Numbered from the stretch's first letter, positions 1 to 9,306 are shown. The stretch is DNA of 64,000 nucleotides from Sva-07 sp963717385 (GCA_963717385.1 CAVQWE010000003.1:62001-126000); one strand, 5' to 3'. Translations and numbers: made by a program. Notes: a model not told the origin generated them from the letters alone.

Positions 1-98
1 GACCGGGCAGCTGACGTCGTCGAGAGCCGGTCGCATGATCCGCCGGCTGAGGTGGCCGTACGATGGACGATCTACCGGTACCCCCGACGAGGAACGTG

Positions 99-443
99 AT
101 GAACAAAGCCACCAGCAGACTCCGCGCCGTCGCTCGCACGGCCACTCGCCCAGCGCGCGACTACGTCAACTGGCACTTCGAGTCGACCAAGGACGAGATT
201 CGTCGCTTCAACGCGCACGACGAAGGTCTCGCACAGACGGTGGCCGAATTGGCCAACGTCGTCGCAGAGACGCAGCTGTACCACTCGCGACTCGTTGGTG
301 ACCTGCGTGATCAGGTGCACGACCTGACCGACCGCATCGATCGATTCGAAGCCACGATCGACCAGCTCACCCAGGTGCTCGCGGCGATGACCTCGACACC
401 AGAGGACCATGCCGACGTGCTGGCGCACACCACCCGACTGTGA
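99..443 (+). CDS. Small coiled-coil protein preceding a glycosyltransferase
   Basis: I do not recognise a named family. The frame is open from an ATG at 63, but the ATG at 99 is the better start because GAGGA lies five bases upstream of it. From there the product is about 114 residues. The middle (roughly residues 30-95) is rich in Asp, Glu, Leu and Ala with heptad-like spacing, which suggests a coiled coil. There is no signal peptide or membrane segment. The stop codon overlaps the GTG start of the glycosyltransferase downstream (GTGA), so the two are probably co-translated. Similar short coiled-coil proteins often accompany glycan-assembly genes, but no activity can be assigned. Confidence 0.6.
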   Translation: MNKATSRLRAVARTATRPARDYVNWHFESTKDEIRRFNAHDEGLAQTVAELANVVAETQLYHSRLVGDLRDQVHDLTDRIDRFEATIDQLTQVLAAMTSTPEDHADVLAHTTRL

Positions 444-2128
444 TCGTCTTCGACCTCCAGGCGGTGCAGAGCATCGAACACGGCGAGCGTGGGATCTCCC
501 GATTCGTCGGTGAGCTCGCCAGCGCGCTGCTGCGGCGCGATGTCTGCCCGGTCGACGTGTTCGCGTGGAACCCTGCGCTGCCGTACGTCCCGCGGCTCGA
601 ACCCTTCGCGTCTGCCGGGCTCTTGCGTTCGTACGACGAACTTCGAGGGCATCGAGTCGACATCCTCCACGTGACCTCGCCATTCGAGTCGGCAGCGGTG
701 GCGTCGGTGTCGGCGCCCGTTCGGGCTCGGCGCCTGGTCGCGACCTGCTACGACCTGATCCCTCACATCTTCAGTGACGTCTACCTCGCGACGCCTGGCA
801 TCCGAGCCTGGTATCGAGCACGACTCGGGTTGCTGTTGGCGTGTGACGAGGTGGTGACCGACTCCGAATCGGCCGCCGACGATCTCGCGACACGGTTGGG
901 GTACCCGCGCGAGCGGTTGACCTCGGTGGGTGCGGGAACCGCCCCGGAGTTCTGTCCGCCGTCGACCTCGATGGAGGCACGCTTCGACGAGCTCGCCACG
1001 GCACTCGAAGGGTTGGAACCCGATTTCATCCTCGTCCCGGCCGGACCGGATTGGCGCAAGAACGTTCGTGGAGCGGTCGAAGCCTACGCAGGGTTGGACC
1101 CGTCGTTGCGTGAACAGCATCAACTCGTGATCGCATCGCGCCTGAACGAGGGCCAGCGAGCCGACCTCGAGGCACATGGCGAAGCACTCGGTGTCGGCGA
1201 TCGCATGCTGCTGACCGGCCTCGTTTCCGATGATCAACTGGTGCTGCTGTACCAGAGCGCCGAACTCGTCGTGTTCCCGTCGTACTACGAAGGGTTCGGC
1301 CTGCCGGTGCTCGAAGCCCGGCGCTGCGGCGCACGCGTGGTCTGCTCGAACGCCGCATCGTTGCCCGAGGTCATGCTCGAGCCCGCAGCGCTGTTCAACC
1401 CCCACGTCGTCGGCGACATCACGGCAGTGATGACCGCGGCGCTGACCGATCCCGAGACGATGCTCGCGCTGGATCGGGCACGTGACCCGGAATTCACCTG
1501 GGATGTCGCAGCGGCGCGGCTCGTGGGCGTGTACCAGCGGGTGTCCGAACGGCCCGAGCGAACCACGCCACGACAGCGACTCGCCATTGCGGTCGAGGCG
1601 ATCGACCCGATCGACACAGCGCCGGTGACCAGTGCCTTCGTCGGCCAGGGTCTCGTCGACGAGCTCGCATCGGTGGCCGATGTGCGGGTGTTCGTCGCCG
1701 ACCGGTCGGTTCGCATCGAGGCGGGCACGTCGCTTCCGATCGAGGGGTTGCGCACACTGGTTGCCCAGATGAGTGCGAACGAGTTCGATCACGTCGTCTA
1801 CGTGCTCGGGCCGGCCGCATTCACCGACGGTCCACCTGCCCAACTCGCGCACGTTCCCGGCCATGTCGTCATCGACAGCGTTCCCGCGCTGTCGGCGGAG
1901 CCGTCCGATGCAGCGATCGAGTCCGCCGCGGCGAATCGACTGTTCGATGCCGTCGCCCAGTGGGCGTGTTCGGTGTACGTCATCGACGACACCGTCGCCG
2001 ATCTCTTCGAATCGCGCACCGGGCGACGCCCCGAGCTGCTCGGCGCAGCCGACCCGACGGCCACGGACCCGGAAGCGTTGCGAGGGCGTCTCCTCGTCGA
2101 GCGCCTCGATCAGTTCGAGTCGGCCTGA
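440..2128 (+). CDS. Glycosyltransferase family 4 (GT-B fold)
   Basis: Predicted retaining glycosyltransferase that moves a sugar from a nucleotide-sugar donor onto a surface glycan or lipid acceptor at the cytoplasmic face of the membrane. The product is 562 residues. The N-terminal acceptor half contains a GERGISRF glycine-rich loop near residue 15. The donor half carries the EX7E motif as EGFGLPVLE at residues 284-292, followed by the usual SLPEV segment. After about residue 375 there is a C-terminal extension of about 185 residues without a recognisable catalytic motif. It may be a degenerate second GT domain. GTG start at 440 overlaps the upstream stop. The acceptor sugar cannot be deduced. 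Confidence 0.85.
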   Translation: MIVFDLQAVQSIEHGERGISRFVGELASALLRRDVCPVDVFAWNPALPYVPRLEPFASAGLLRSYDELRGHRVDILHVTSPFESAAVASVSAPVRARRLVATCYDLIPHIFSDVYLATPGIRAWYRARLGLLLACDEVVTDSESAADDLATRLGYPRERLTSVGAGTAPEFCPPSTSMEARFDELATALEGLEPDFILVPAGPDWRKNVRGAVEAYAGLDPSLREQHQLVIASRLNEGQRADLEAHGEALGVGDRMLLTGLVSDDQLVLLYQSAELVVFPSYYEGFGLPVLEARRCGARVVCSNAASLPEVMLEPAALFNPHVVGDITAVMTAALTDPETMLALDRARDPEFTWDVAAARLVGVYQRVSERPERTTPRQRLAIAVEAIDPIDTAPVTSAFVGQGLVDELASVADVRVFVADRSVRIEAGTSLPIEGLRTLVAQMSANEFDHVVYVLGPAAFTDGPPAQLAHVPGHVVIDSVPALSAEPSDAAIESAAANRLFDAVAQWACSVYVIDDTVADLFESRTGRRPELLGAADPTATDPEALRGRLLVERLDQFESA

Positions 2129-2927
2129 TCCAACGGGGTTGCTGCCAGAGCCATCCTCGCCAGAGATCGGTGAGCGTCGCTCGCTGCTGATCGGTCGAGC
2201 TGACGCGCTGATCGGTCGACCCGCCTCGTTCGTGCGTCACCGACACCTCGTCGGCGATGATGCAGCTCCCGCCCGCTCGACGGAGGCGGAGCACGTAGTC
2301 GACGTCCTCGTAGTACGCGGGGTGGAAACGGGGATCGAAACCACCGATCGCCTCGTGTACCTCGCGTCGCACGAGCCAGCAGGCCGCCGATGCGTAGTCG
2401 ACGCGGGTGATGGCCTCGCCAGGGAGGGTTGGACGGGTGAACCCGCTGGCGTCGATGCGGCTCCCCGCTTCCTGCACGGTGCCATCGGGGTTCACGAGCG
2501 TGGGTGCGATCACCGCGCGAGGGTGCTGATCGACGAGATCGAGCAGGGCTGCGAGCCAGCGTTGGGGCACGATGACGTCGGGGTTCATGAAGCAGAGCAC
2601 CTCGCTGCGGGCGTGGGCTGCACCGAGTTCGTTGGCTCCGCCGAAACCGAGATTGGTGTCGGGGCGCACGAGTCGCACGCCGGAAGTCGACACAGCGATT
2701 CGATCCGCTGTTCGGTGACCAAACCTCGGGTGTGTGTTGTCGACCACGATGATCTCGGCGTCGAGTTCCTCGGTATCGAGCGAGTCGGCGATCGAACGGA
2801 GGCAGCGTTCGATGATCGGCCCCGTCCCGAAGGTGACGATCACGATCGTCACCCTGGGTGACACGGTCGCGTCGAAGCGCGCGACCGGTGCGGGGGATGC
2901 TGTGACCCAACGAGACCAGTGGGTCAT
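1980..2927 (-). CDS. Glycosyltransferase family 2
   Basis: Predicted GT-A fold inverting glycosyltransferase, probably for extracellular polysaccharide. The nucleotide-binding strand VTIVIVTF is near residue 26, a DxD-like element FMNPDV is in the middle, and an EDVDY motif precedes the acceptor loop near residue 208, as in rhamnosyltransferase-like GT2 enzymes. The ATG at 2927 overlaps the stop of the upstream minus-strand gene (ATGA). The last 45 or so residues are Arg-rich and overlap 149 bases of the convergent GT4 gene. A one-base shift near 2140 would instead end the protein at 2110 in a natural-looking tail, just short of the GT4 stop, so the long overlap may be an artefact. Confidence 0.8.
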   Translation of the reverse strand: MTHWSRWVTASPAPVARFDATVSPRVTIVIVTFGTGPIIERCLRSIADSLDTEELDAEIIVVDNTHPRFGHRTADRIAVSTSGVRLVRPDTNLGFGGANELGAAHARSEVLCFMNPDVIVPQRWLAALLDLVDQHPRAVIAPTLVNPDGTVQEAGSRIDASGFTRPTLPGEAITRVDYASAACWLVRREVHEAIGGFDPRFHPAYYEDVDYVLRLRRAGGSCIIADEVSVTHERGGSTDQRVSSTDQQRATLTDLWRGWLWQQPRWIRPTRTDRGARRGDALATLPGPWPSGRLRRAARGVARCAIRRDRRRCRR

Positions 2928-3730
2928 GGCGTGACGGTGGCGACGGAGGGCGATGGAGATGTGTCGGCTCCGCTTTCGTCGGGGTGCCGCCGTCGTGTCG
3001 CCACGTCGAGGAGATCCTCGACGTGTTGGAGGCGGTCGCTGAGCGAGCGGATCTCGACCGCGTGGCGAGCACGTTCGTCAGCGAGTCTCCGCTCGGTCGC
3101 TGCCAACCGCTCGTGGAGTTGGGCGTCGGTTTCGCGCAGCGAGTCGGGGAGCAGTCCGCGTAGGCGATCGATCAGATCGTCGATGTCGGCGACGACATCG
3201 GGGGCGTCCGCACCGCCGAGCGCGGCGAGCACATCATCGTCGGTGTCGACCAACTGCTGGGCCACCAGGTAGAGGTCGGTGGCCGTGAGCGGCATCGAGG
3301 TGGGAACGACGGTCAACGTCGCCGGGGCCTCCGGGAGCAGCCCGAGGTGCACGAGCATTCGTCGGCGCGTCTCGAGTTCGGCGTCGTCGAGGCGTCGCAC
3401 GAGCACACGGGCGAGTCCGGTGGGCTGGGCGAACAGGTCGGTCGAGATCACGATGTCGACGCCATCGACAGCGGCCCGAACGGCGGGGTCGTCCTCGACG
3501 CGAGTGTCGACGATCACGGCGTGAGCGAGACGCCGGAAGTCGGCGTCACGCAGCTGACGCCACCGGTTGGGATCGAGCGGGCGAGACGATGCGCTCGTGG
3601 TGCGGAAGTCGATCGTGGCGGGACCGAGCCGGTGTTCGAGCTCTCGTTGCAGCGCTGCCGCAGTGACGGTGGCCTCGCCACCGCCCGGCAGAACCGGGGC
3701 GACGACACCGAGATGCAGAGGGGCGTTCAC
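2924..3730 (-). CDS. Hypothetical protein with C-terminal coiled coil, glycan operon
   Basis: No named family recognised. The 268-residue product begins with a hydrophobic strand and glycine loop (VVAPVLPGGGEA) resembling the start of a GT-B glycosyltransferase N-domain. The middle has alternating strands and helices, and residues about 195-245 form an Arg/Glu/Leu-rich coiled coil. The complete donor-binding half of a GT-B enzyme is missing, so catalysis is doubtful. It lies between a methyltransferase gene (37 bases upstream) and a GT2 gene (4-base overlap downstream), which suggests a role in assembly or length control of the same glycan. That role is an inference from context only. Confidence 0.6.
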   Translation of the reverse strand: MNAPLHLGVVAPVLPGGGEATVTAAALQRELEHRLGPATIDFRTTSASSRPLDPNRWRQLRDADFRRLAHAVIVDTRVEDDPAVRAAVDGVDIVISTDLFAQPTGLARVLVRRLDDAELETRRRMLVHLGLLPEAPATLTVVPTSMPLTATDLYLVAQQLVDTDDDVLAALGGADAPDVVADIDDLIDRLRGLLPDSLRETDAQLHERLAATERRLADERARHAVEIRSLSDRLQHVEDLLDVATRRRHPDESGADTSPSPSVATVTP

Positions 3731-3766
3731 GCGATGATCGTAGGCGAGCGGCGGTCTGCGTCCCGG

Positions 3767-4654
3767 TCAGGCGCGCAGACCGCTGACCCTGCGCTGCATC
3801 CGCCCCGACAGCGCCCGAAGGGGTCGCGTGACGCGGGCGAGGCGAGAGTTCTCCCACGCGTCGAGTTCCGACTGCAATGTCTGCTGCTCGCGACGGAGAT
3901 CGCCGATCAGTTCTCGCGAGCACTCGGTGTCGGGCCACGAGAAGGGGATTGGTTCGAGCGGATCGGGGCCGTCGGGTGCGACACCGATGCGCTGGCACTC
4001 GACCACGTACTGGTAGGTCTCGGCTTCGGGATCTGCCATGACGAATTCGATCGTTGCGCCAGCGTGAACAGCGGAGTCCCACGGCACGTTGCTCCCACCG
4101 ATCGGGAACACGACACGACGCAGACGAGTCGTGACGAAACCGCAGTCGGCGAGAAGTTGACGCAGCGATTCCTTGGTGAACCACCGCAGGTGGGTGCGGT
4201 CGAGCAGGCCGTCGTGCTGGTACTCGATGCGTCCCTCGAGCAGCATCAAGCGAACGTCGACGTGTGCCGCGTTGGGAACCGAGATCACCAAACGGCCTTC
4301 GTGGCCGAGCAGCGAAGCGATGTCGGCGAGCACGGTCGAGGGGTCGCGGACGTGTTCGAGCACGTCACCGAGCAGGATCACGTCGAACGGCCCCGACTCG
4401 ACCGATGACACCGGTGTGACGTCGAGGTCGACGACGTGCACGACGCCGGCCACCGTTCGCGCCTCGGCGGCTGCTGTTTCGTCGAGCTCGACTCCCACGA
4501 CGGTGTTGCCGGCCTCGATCAGCCGTGATGTGACGTGGCCGGTCGAGCATCCGATCTCGAGGACGTGGTGTCCGCTGCCGACGAGTTCGAGCGCGAACGC
4601 ATGGGGGTTGTTCGCCGCATGCGGGTCGACGTCGGTGCGGTAGCGCTCGGCCAT
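3767..4654 (-). CDS. Class I SAM-dependent methyltransferase
   Basis: Predicted cytoplasmic methyltransferase of the Methyltransf_23 type often found in polysaccharide clusters. Motif I is EIGCSTG at residues 33-39, the acidic motif II follows as VGVELDE, and DVILLGDVLEHV is the post-motif typical of this family. The last 60 residues (after about 235) are charged and probably helical, as in glycan chain-terminator methyltransferases with coiled-coil tails. The product is 295 residues. I chose the ATG at 4654 because it shares its A with the upstream stop codon. The frame is open much further upstream, but only as an antisense-like shadow. The substrate could be a sugar hydroxyl of the glycan made by the neighbouring transferases. 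Confidence 0.8.
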   Translation of the reverse strand: MAERYRTDVDPHAANNPHAFALELVGSGHHVLEIGCSTGHVTSRLIEAGNTVVGVELDETAAAEARTVAGVVHVVDLDVTPVSSVESGPFDVILLGDVLEHVRDPSTVLADIASLLGHEGRLVISVPNAAHVDVRLMLLEGRIEYQHDGLLDRTHLRWFTKESLRQLLADCGFVTTRLRRVVFPIGGSNVPWDSAVHAGATIEFVMADPEAETYQYVVECQRIGVAPDGPDPLEPIPFSWPDTECSRELIGDLRREQQTLQSELDAWENSRLARVTRPLRALSGRMQRRVSGLRA

Positions 4655-5238
4655 CAGGTCGGTCGGTCCTGCTTGTCCTTCTTCGCGGCCTTCTGGGCCT
4701 TCTTCCACTCGCGAACCTTGCCGAGCGACACCTCGTCGTGGACATCGGCGACCGAACGCGGCGAGTCGTCGCCGAACTTGCCGGCAGTGTCTCGCCAACC
4801 GTCCAGCTCGAGACCCTGGGTCTTGGCGAGAATGGCGATGAAGATCTTCGACTTCTCGTCGCCGTATCCGGGAAGCTCCCGCAGACGTCGGTACACCTCG
4901 CCGGCGTCGTCGACGCCCTTCCAGATGTTGGCGGCGTTGCCCTTGTAGTCGGCGACCAGTGCCTCGCAGACTGCGTGGATCCGCTTGCCCATCGACCCCG
5001 GGAAGCGGTGGATGGCCGGCTTCTCGCAGCAGATCGACACGAACTCGTCGACGTCCATCGCCGCAATCTTCTTCGGGTCGAGGTGCCCGAGTCGCTGCTT
5101 GAGCGTCGATGGCCCGGCGAACGCCCACTCCATCGGTACCTGCTGATCGAGCAACATCCCGAGCAGGAGCGCGTTCGCGTTGGTGTTGAGCAGCTTGTCG
5201 GACGCCGTGTCGCCAGTGATGTAGAGGGTGCCAGCCAT
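4654..5238 (-). CDS. HhH-GPD base-excision-repair family protein (TIGR03252-like)
   Basis: Actinobacterial HhH-GPD superfamily protein related to endonuclease III/AlkA glycosylases. It may recognise damaged bases, but substrate and activity are not established for this subfamily. The product is 194 residues from the ATG at 5238, close to the family length. The helix-hairpin-helix appears as ELPGYGDEKSK near residue 125, and a Gln-rich LLDQQVP helix near residue 30 matches the conserved N-terminal segment. There is no iron-sulfur cysteine cluster at the C terminus, and the tail is a Lys-rich basic extension. It is co-translated with the methyltransferase (stop and start share one base), an unusual partner for a repair-like protein. 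Confidence 0.8.
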   Translation of the reverse strand: MAGTLYITGDTASDKLLNTNANALLLGMLLDQQVPMEWAFAGPSTLKQRLGHLDPKKIAAMDVDEFVSICCEKPAIHRFPGSMGKRIHAVCEALVADYKGNAANIWKGVDDAGEVYRRLRELPGYGDEKSKIFIAILAKTQGLELDGWRDTAGKFGDDSPRSVADVHDEVSLGKVREWKKAQKAAKKDKQDRPT

Positions 5239-5263
5239 GAGGGTCACGCTACCGACGATTGCC

Positions 5264-5293
5264 ACAGGCGTCGGACCCGCGATGTGATCAGGC
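5264..5293. repeat. Degenerate copy of the GTC-N-GACCC / GATGTRATC palindrome
   Basis: The segment contains GTCGGACCC followed by GCGATGTGATC. It matches the right arm of the better-preserved palindromes at 39610-39653 and 40744-40790. The aceE stop codon (5288-5290) lies inside it. The left arm is poorly conserved, so a stable hairpin is not obvious here. Confidence 0.5.
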
Positions 5294-8011
5294 GAGGTAC
5301 GGGTCGATCGCCTCGGGGTCGATGTCGTAGCGGGCGATGGCGTCGGCGACGACTGACTCGTCGACCTTGCCGTCGGCGAGCAGCCCGTCGAGCACGGCGA
5401 GCACGACATTGCCCGTGTCGACCTCGAAGTGGCGACGGAGTGCCTCGCGGGTGTCGGAGCGTCCCATGCCGTCGGTGCCGAGCGGCACGAAGGTGCGCTC
5501 GTGGATGAAGCGCTGGACTTGCTCGGGCACGATCTTCATGAAGTCGGTCACTGCGATGATCGGCCCCTGCGAGTCGGCCAGGATCTCGGCAACTCGGGGT
5601 GTGCGGGGCTCCTCTGACGGGTGCAGGCGGTTCCAGCGCTCGGCAGCCAGCGCCTCCTCGCGCAACGATTTGTACGACGTCGCCGACCAGAGCTCGGTGG
5701 CAACGTCGTAGTGCTCGGCCAGTTCCGCGGCGGCCTCGCGGGCTGCCGTGTGGGCGGTGCCCGAGAACAGGATCGTGGCGGGGATCGACGGGCCATCGGG
5801 CGCGTCGGCCCACTTGTAGAGGCCCTCGACGATCGCCTCGGACAGCCCTGGTGTGTCGGGCAACGGTGGCATCTCGTAGTTCTCGTTGTACAGGGTGATG
5901 TAGTAGAAGACGTCGGTCACCTCGGGTGGGCCACCGCCGAACATCCGATTCATGCCGGCCTGCACGATGGCTCCGACCTCGTAGGCGAACGCCGGGTCGT
6001 AGGCCTGCACGAACGGCACGGTGGACGCCAGCACGAGGCTGTGGCCGTCCTGGTGCTGGAGCCCCTCGCCCATCAGCGTGGTTCGACCGGCTGTGGCGGC
6101 CATCAGGAACCCGCGGGCGCGCATGTCGGCTGCTTGCCAGATCATGTCGCCGACTCGCTGGAATCCGAACATCGAATAGAACGTGTAGAAGGGAACCATC
6201 GGCACGCCGCGAGTCGAGTACGACGTCGCTGCGGCAATGAAGCTGGCCATCGATCCGGCTTCGGTGATCCCTTCTTCGAGGATCTGGCCCTTGGTCGACT
6301 CGGAATACGACAGCAACAGGTCGTGGTCGACCGGCTGGTACTTCTGGCCCTGTGAGGCGTAGATGTTCAGTTCGCGGAACAGTGCGTCCATGCCGAACGT
6401 GCGTGCCTCGTCGGGGATGATCGGCACGACGCGTGGTCCGATGTGCTCGTCGCGGGCGAGGCCTCGCAGCAGGCGGGTGAAGGCCATCGTGGTCGACACC
6501 TCCTGGCCGTTCGAACCCGCGCGCATCTCGGCGAACGGACCGTCGGCCGGCAGCTCGAGCGGCCGGCGGGCAACGGTGGTGCGCTTGGGGATCGAGCCGT
6601 CGAGGGCCTTGCGGCGCTCCATCATGTACTGGTATTCGATCGAGTCCTTGCCGAGTGTGATGTACGGCGGGTGCTCGGCGTCGAGGCCCTCGTCGCTGAT
6701 CACGTCTTCGAGATGCAGCCGGTCGCGCATCTCCAGGATCTGATCCTTGGTCATCTTCTTGATCTGGTGCGTCGAGTTGCGGCCCTCGAAGCCGGGGCCG
6801 AGTGTCCAGCCCTTCACCGTCTTGGCCAGGATCACCGTCGGGCGTCCGGAACCGAGGTTTTCGGTGGCGGCCTTGTAGGCGGCGTACATCTTGCGGTAGT
6901 CGTGTCCGCCACGTGGCAGGCTGCGCAACTCGTCGTCGCTGAGATCGGCGACCATCTTGCGCAGGCGCTCGTCGGGGCCGAAGAAGTTGTCGCGGATGAA
7001 CTCGCCGTCTTCGACGGCGTAGCGCTGGAACTCGCCGTCGACGGTGGTGTTCATCTTGTTGAGCAACACGCCGTCCTTGTCCTGGGCGAGCAGGTCGTCC
7101 CACTTCGAACCCCAGATGACCTTGATCACGTTCCAGCCGGCACCGCGGAAGGTGGCTTCGAGTTCCTGGATGACCTTGCCGTTGCCGCGCACCGGTCCGT
7201 CGAGGCGCTGCAGGTTGCAGTTGACGACGAACACCAGGTTGTCGAGCTGCTCACGCGAGGCGAGCGAGATGGCACCGAGTGTTTCGGGCTCGTCGGTCTC
7301 GCCGTCTCCGAGGAAGCACCACACCCGGCTGTCGGACGTGTCGTCGATGTGCCGGTTCTGGAGGTAGCGGTTGAAACGTGCGTGATACAGCGCCGAGATC
7401 GGGCCGAGACCCATCGACACGGTCGGGAATTCCCAGAAATCGGGCATCAGGCGGGGGTGCGGGTACGACGACAGGCCGTGTCCGCCTCGGCCGATCTCGC
7501 GGCGGAAGTGGTCGAGGTCGTCCTCGGTGAGGCGACCCTCGAGGAACGCACGGGCGTAGATGCCGGGAGCGGCGTGGCCCTGGTAGTAGATGTGGTCACC
7601 GGGTCGGCCGTCGTCCTTGCCGCGGAAGAAGTGGTTGAAGCCGATCTCGTAGAGCGCGGCCGAACTCGCGAACGTGGACAGGTGGCCGCCGATGCCATCG
7701 GCGGTCTTGTTGGCGCGCACCACCATCATCGCTGCGTTCCACCGGATGAAGGCCCGGATCCGTCGCTCGATGTGCTCGTCGCCGGGGAACCACGGCTCTT
7801 GCTCGCGCGGGATCGTGTTGACGTACGGCGTCGAGACCGTGGCGGGGAACGACACCTGGGTCTCCGTGGCGCGCTCCATCAGGCGGGTGAGCAGGTAGCG
7901 GGCGCGGGTCTTGCCGTGCTCGTCGACGACGGCGTCGAGGCTGTCCAGCCACTCCTTGGTCTCGGTCGGATCGATGTCGGGCAGCTGGTGCACGTGGCCG
8001 TCGAAAATCAT
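5288..8011 (-). CDS. aceE: Pyruvate dehydrogenase E1 component, homodimeric
   Basis: Thiamine-diphosphate-dependent E1 that decarboxylates pyruvate and reductively acetylates the lipoyl domain of the E2 subunit in the cytoplasmic pyruvate dehydrogenase complex. The 907-residue length fits the single-chain AceE family (about 890). The ThDP motif begins GDGETDEPE near residue 233 and ends in NCN about 27 residues later. The N-terminal E2-interaction region (DPTETKEW near residue 14) is present. E2, E3 and lipoate genes are 11 kb away on the other strand (20726-23880), so E1 is probably expressed as its own unit. The frame is intact. Confidence 0.95.
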   Translation of the reverse strand: MIFDGHVHQLPDIDPTETKEWLDSLDAVVDEHGKTRARYLLTRLMERATETQVSFPATVSTPYVNTIPREQEPWFPGDEHIERRIRAFIRWNAAMMVVRANKTADGIGGHLSTFASSAALYEIGFNHFFRGKDDGRPGDHIYYQGHAAPGIYARAFLEGRLTEDDLDHFRREIGRGGHGLSSYPHPRLMPDFWEFPTVSMGLGPISALYHARFNRYLQNRHIDDTSDSRVWCFLGDGETDEPETLGAISLASREQLDNLVFVVNCNLQRLDGPVRGNGKVIQELEATFRGAGWNVIKVIWGSKWDDLLAQDKDGVLLNKMNTTVDGEFQRYAVEDGEFIRDNFFGPDERLRKMVADLSDDELRSLPRGGHDYRKMYAAYKAATENLGSGRPTVILAKTVKGWTLGPGFEGRNSTHQIKKMTKDQILEMRDRLHLEDVISDEGLDAEHPPYITLGKDSIEYQYMMERRKALDGSIPKRTTVARRPLELPADGPFAEMRAGSNGQEVSTTMAFTRLLRGLARDEHIGPRVVPIIPDEARTFGMDALFRELNIYASQGQKYQPVDHDLLLSYSESTKGQILEEGITEAGSMASFIAAATSYSTRGVPMVPFYTFYSMFGFQRVGDMIWQAADMRARGFLMAATAGRTTLMGEGLQHQDGHSLVLASTVPFVQAYDPAFAYEVGAIVQAGMNRMFGGGPPEVTDVFYYITLYNENYEMPPLPDTPGLSEAIVEGLYKWADAPDGPSIPATILFSGTAHTAAREAAAELAEHYDVATELWSATSYKSLREEALAAERWNRLHPSEEPRTPRVAEILADSQGPIIAVTDFMKIVPEQVQRFIHERTFVPLGTDGMGRSDTREALRRHFEVDTGNVVLAVLDGLLADGKVDESVVADAIARYDIDPEAIDPYLA

Positions 8012-8068
8012 GAGGGCCAGTCTCGCAGTGTTACCGATCGGTACGCACCGGATGCGGCGAGAAGTCGA

Positions 8069-8791
8069 TCAGGGAAATGGTGAGCCGAGCCGAACGGCCG
8101 GTTGGATGCCAGGCTGCGGAGCTGCCGGCCCGGGCGGTGATGCAAGGAGTGCTCGGATCTCGTCGATGTACATCTGGGTGAAGCGGATCACCCCATCGAA
8201 CGACTGGTGGACGGGGTCCATGAACCAATCGGGCCGTTGCAGCGACAGGGCAGCCCAGTCGATCAGGCGCATGTACGGGTCGAGGACAGCGAGTCGTCGC
8301 AGCGCCTCGTTGAACGTGTTGGTCACCACGTAGTCCGTTCGATTCATCACCGTGACCCAGGCAACCGGTGTGTCGGCCGGGAGTTCGTCGAGCAGTCGTT
8401 CGACGAGCGCGCCGGCGAACGCGACCGGGTCGGCGCACCCGCAGTTCTTGACGCTGGCAAGGTCGTTCGTGCCGAGCTGGATCACCCAGAGCTCGGGTTC
8501 GACGCCGGCGGCACGCAGCGATCGGATCCGTTCGATGCCCGAGTCTCGGTAGCCGAGCGAATTGAACGACACGGCGATGCGGCGAGCGCTCAGCCCTTCC
8601 ACTCGGGCGTCGAGGCCCGCAGATCGCAGTGTTGGGATGATGTACGAGCTGTTTCCGCCCGTCAGTGAGTCGCCCACGATCACCACGTCGGGTTGCCCAG
8701 GTCGGCCCTCGACCGGGCCTCCCGATCCGACGGCCACGGCCGACACGGCGAGCATCAGGGCCCCGACCACCACGCCAACCGCCCGATTCAT
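8069..8791 (-). CDS. Secreted SGNH/GDSL-family hydrolase
   Basis: Predicted exported esterase or acyl hydrolase with an SGNH fold. An N-terminal hydrophobic segment (residues 4-22) looks like a signal peptide. Block I is GDSL with the nucleophile Ser at residue 42, block III is LGTND, and block V is DPVH, supplying the catalytic Asp and His near residue 215. A CGC pair follows block III. The product is 240 residues. It starts about 60 bases from the divergent rnhA gene and lies 57 bases upstream of aceE on the same strand. The physiological ester is unknown. Targets in this superfamily include lipids, sugar acetates and peptidoglycan O-acetyl groups. Confidence 0.85.
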   Translation of the reverse strand: MNRAVGVVVGALMLAVSAVAVGSGGPVEGRPGQPDVVIVGDSLTGGNSSYIIPTLRSAGLDARVEGLSARRIAVSFNSLGYRDSGIERIRSLRAAGVEPELWVIQLGTNDLASVKNCGCADPVAFAGALVERLLDELPADTPVAWVTVMNRTDYVVTNTFNEALRRLAVLDPYMRLIDWAALSLQRPDWFMDPVHQSFDGVIRFTQMYIDEIRALLASPPGPAAPQPGIQPAVRLGSPFP

Positions 8792-8850
8792 CGGTTGCGA
8801 GGCTACTGCGTCGGGCTGGTGCGGTCGACGGCACCGCTAGGTTCAACCAC

Positions 8851-9306
8851 ATGGCCGGACTCGTGATCTACACCGACGGAGCATGCAGCGGGAACCCCGG
8901 CCCTGGGGGCTGGGCGTGGGCGATCGCACCCGAGGGAACGCCGTACGGTGCTGGTGGTGAAGCACACACGACCAACCAGCGCATGGAGATCCACGCGGTC
9001 CTCGACGCATTGCGTACCCATGCGGATCGAGCCGACGAACACGGCGCACCGCTCCCGATCGAGATCGTGTCCGACTCGACCTATGTCGTGAACTGCTTCC
9101 GCGACAAGTGGTGGGTCAAGTGGCAGCGCAACGGCTGGACGAATTCGCAGAAGAAGCCGGTGGCCAACGTCGACCTCTGGGAGCCCCTGATCGAGTTGGT
9201 CAACGCCGGTGACGTGAGCTTTCGGTGGGTCAAGGGCCACAGCGGCGATCGGATGAACGATCTCGTCGACGCGCTCGCTGTTGCTGCGGTCCCCTCGTCG
9301 CGCTGA
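8851..9306 (+). CDS. rnhA: Ribonuclease HI
   Basis: Cytoplasmic endonuclease that cleaves the RNA strand of RNA-DNA hybrids, including R-loops and Okazaki primers. The ATG at 8851 gives 151 residues, the typical length of the bacterial enzyme. The four metal-binding carboxylates are visible: Asp9 in YTDGACSGNPGPGG, Glu46 in QRMEIHAV, Asp75 in VSDSTYV, and Asp140 in NDLVD, after the GHSG loop that carries the catalytic His. The handle helix (WWVKWQRNGW) is present. No adjacent dnaQ-like gene is seen. The frame is intact. Confidence 0.95.
   Translation: MAGLVIYTDGACSGNPGPGGWAWAIAPEGTPYGAGGEAHTTNQRMEIHAVLDALRTHADRADEHGAPLPIEIVSDSTYVVNCFRDKWWVKWQRNGWTNSQKKPVANVDLWEPLIELVNAGDVSFRWVKGHSGDRMNDLVDALAVAAVPSSR

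Noticed and set aside
3767..5128. A 453-residue minus-strand frame spanning the methyltransferase and the HhH-GPD gene
   Set aside because: Only its last 295 residues resemble a real protein. The upstream part is an Arg-rich shadow of the HhH-GPD gene, which has clear family motifs in another frame.
6443..8083. A 546-residue open frame antisense to aceE
   Set aside because: Val/Glu/Gly-rich with no recognisable domain. It mirrors codon bias of the real aceE frame.
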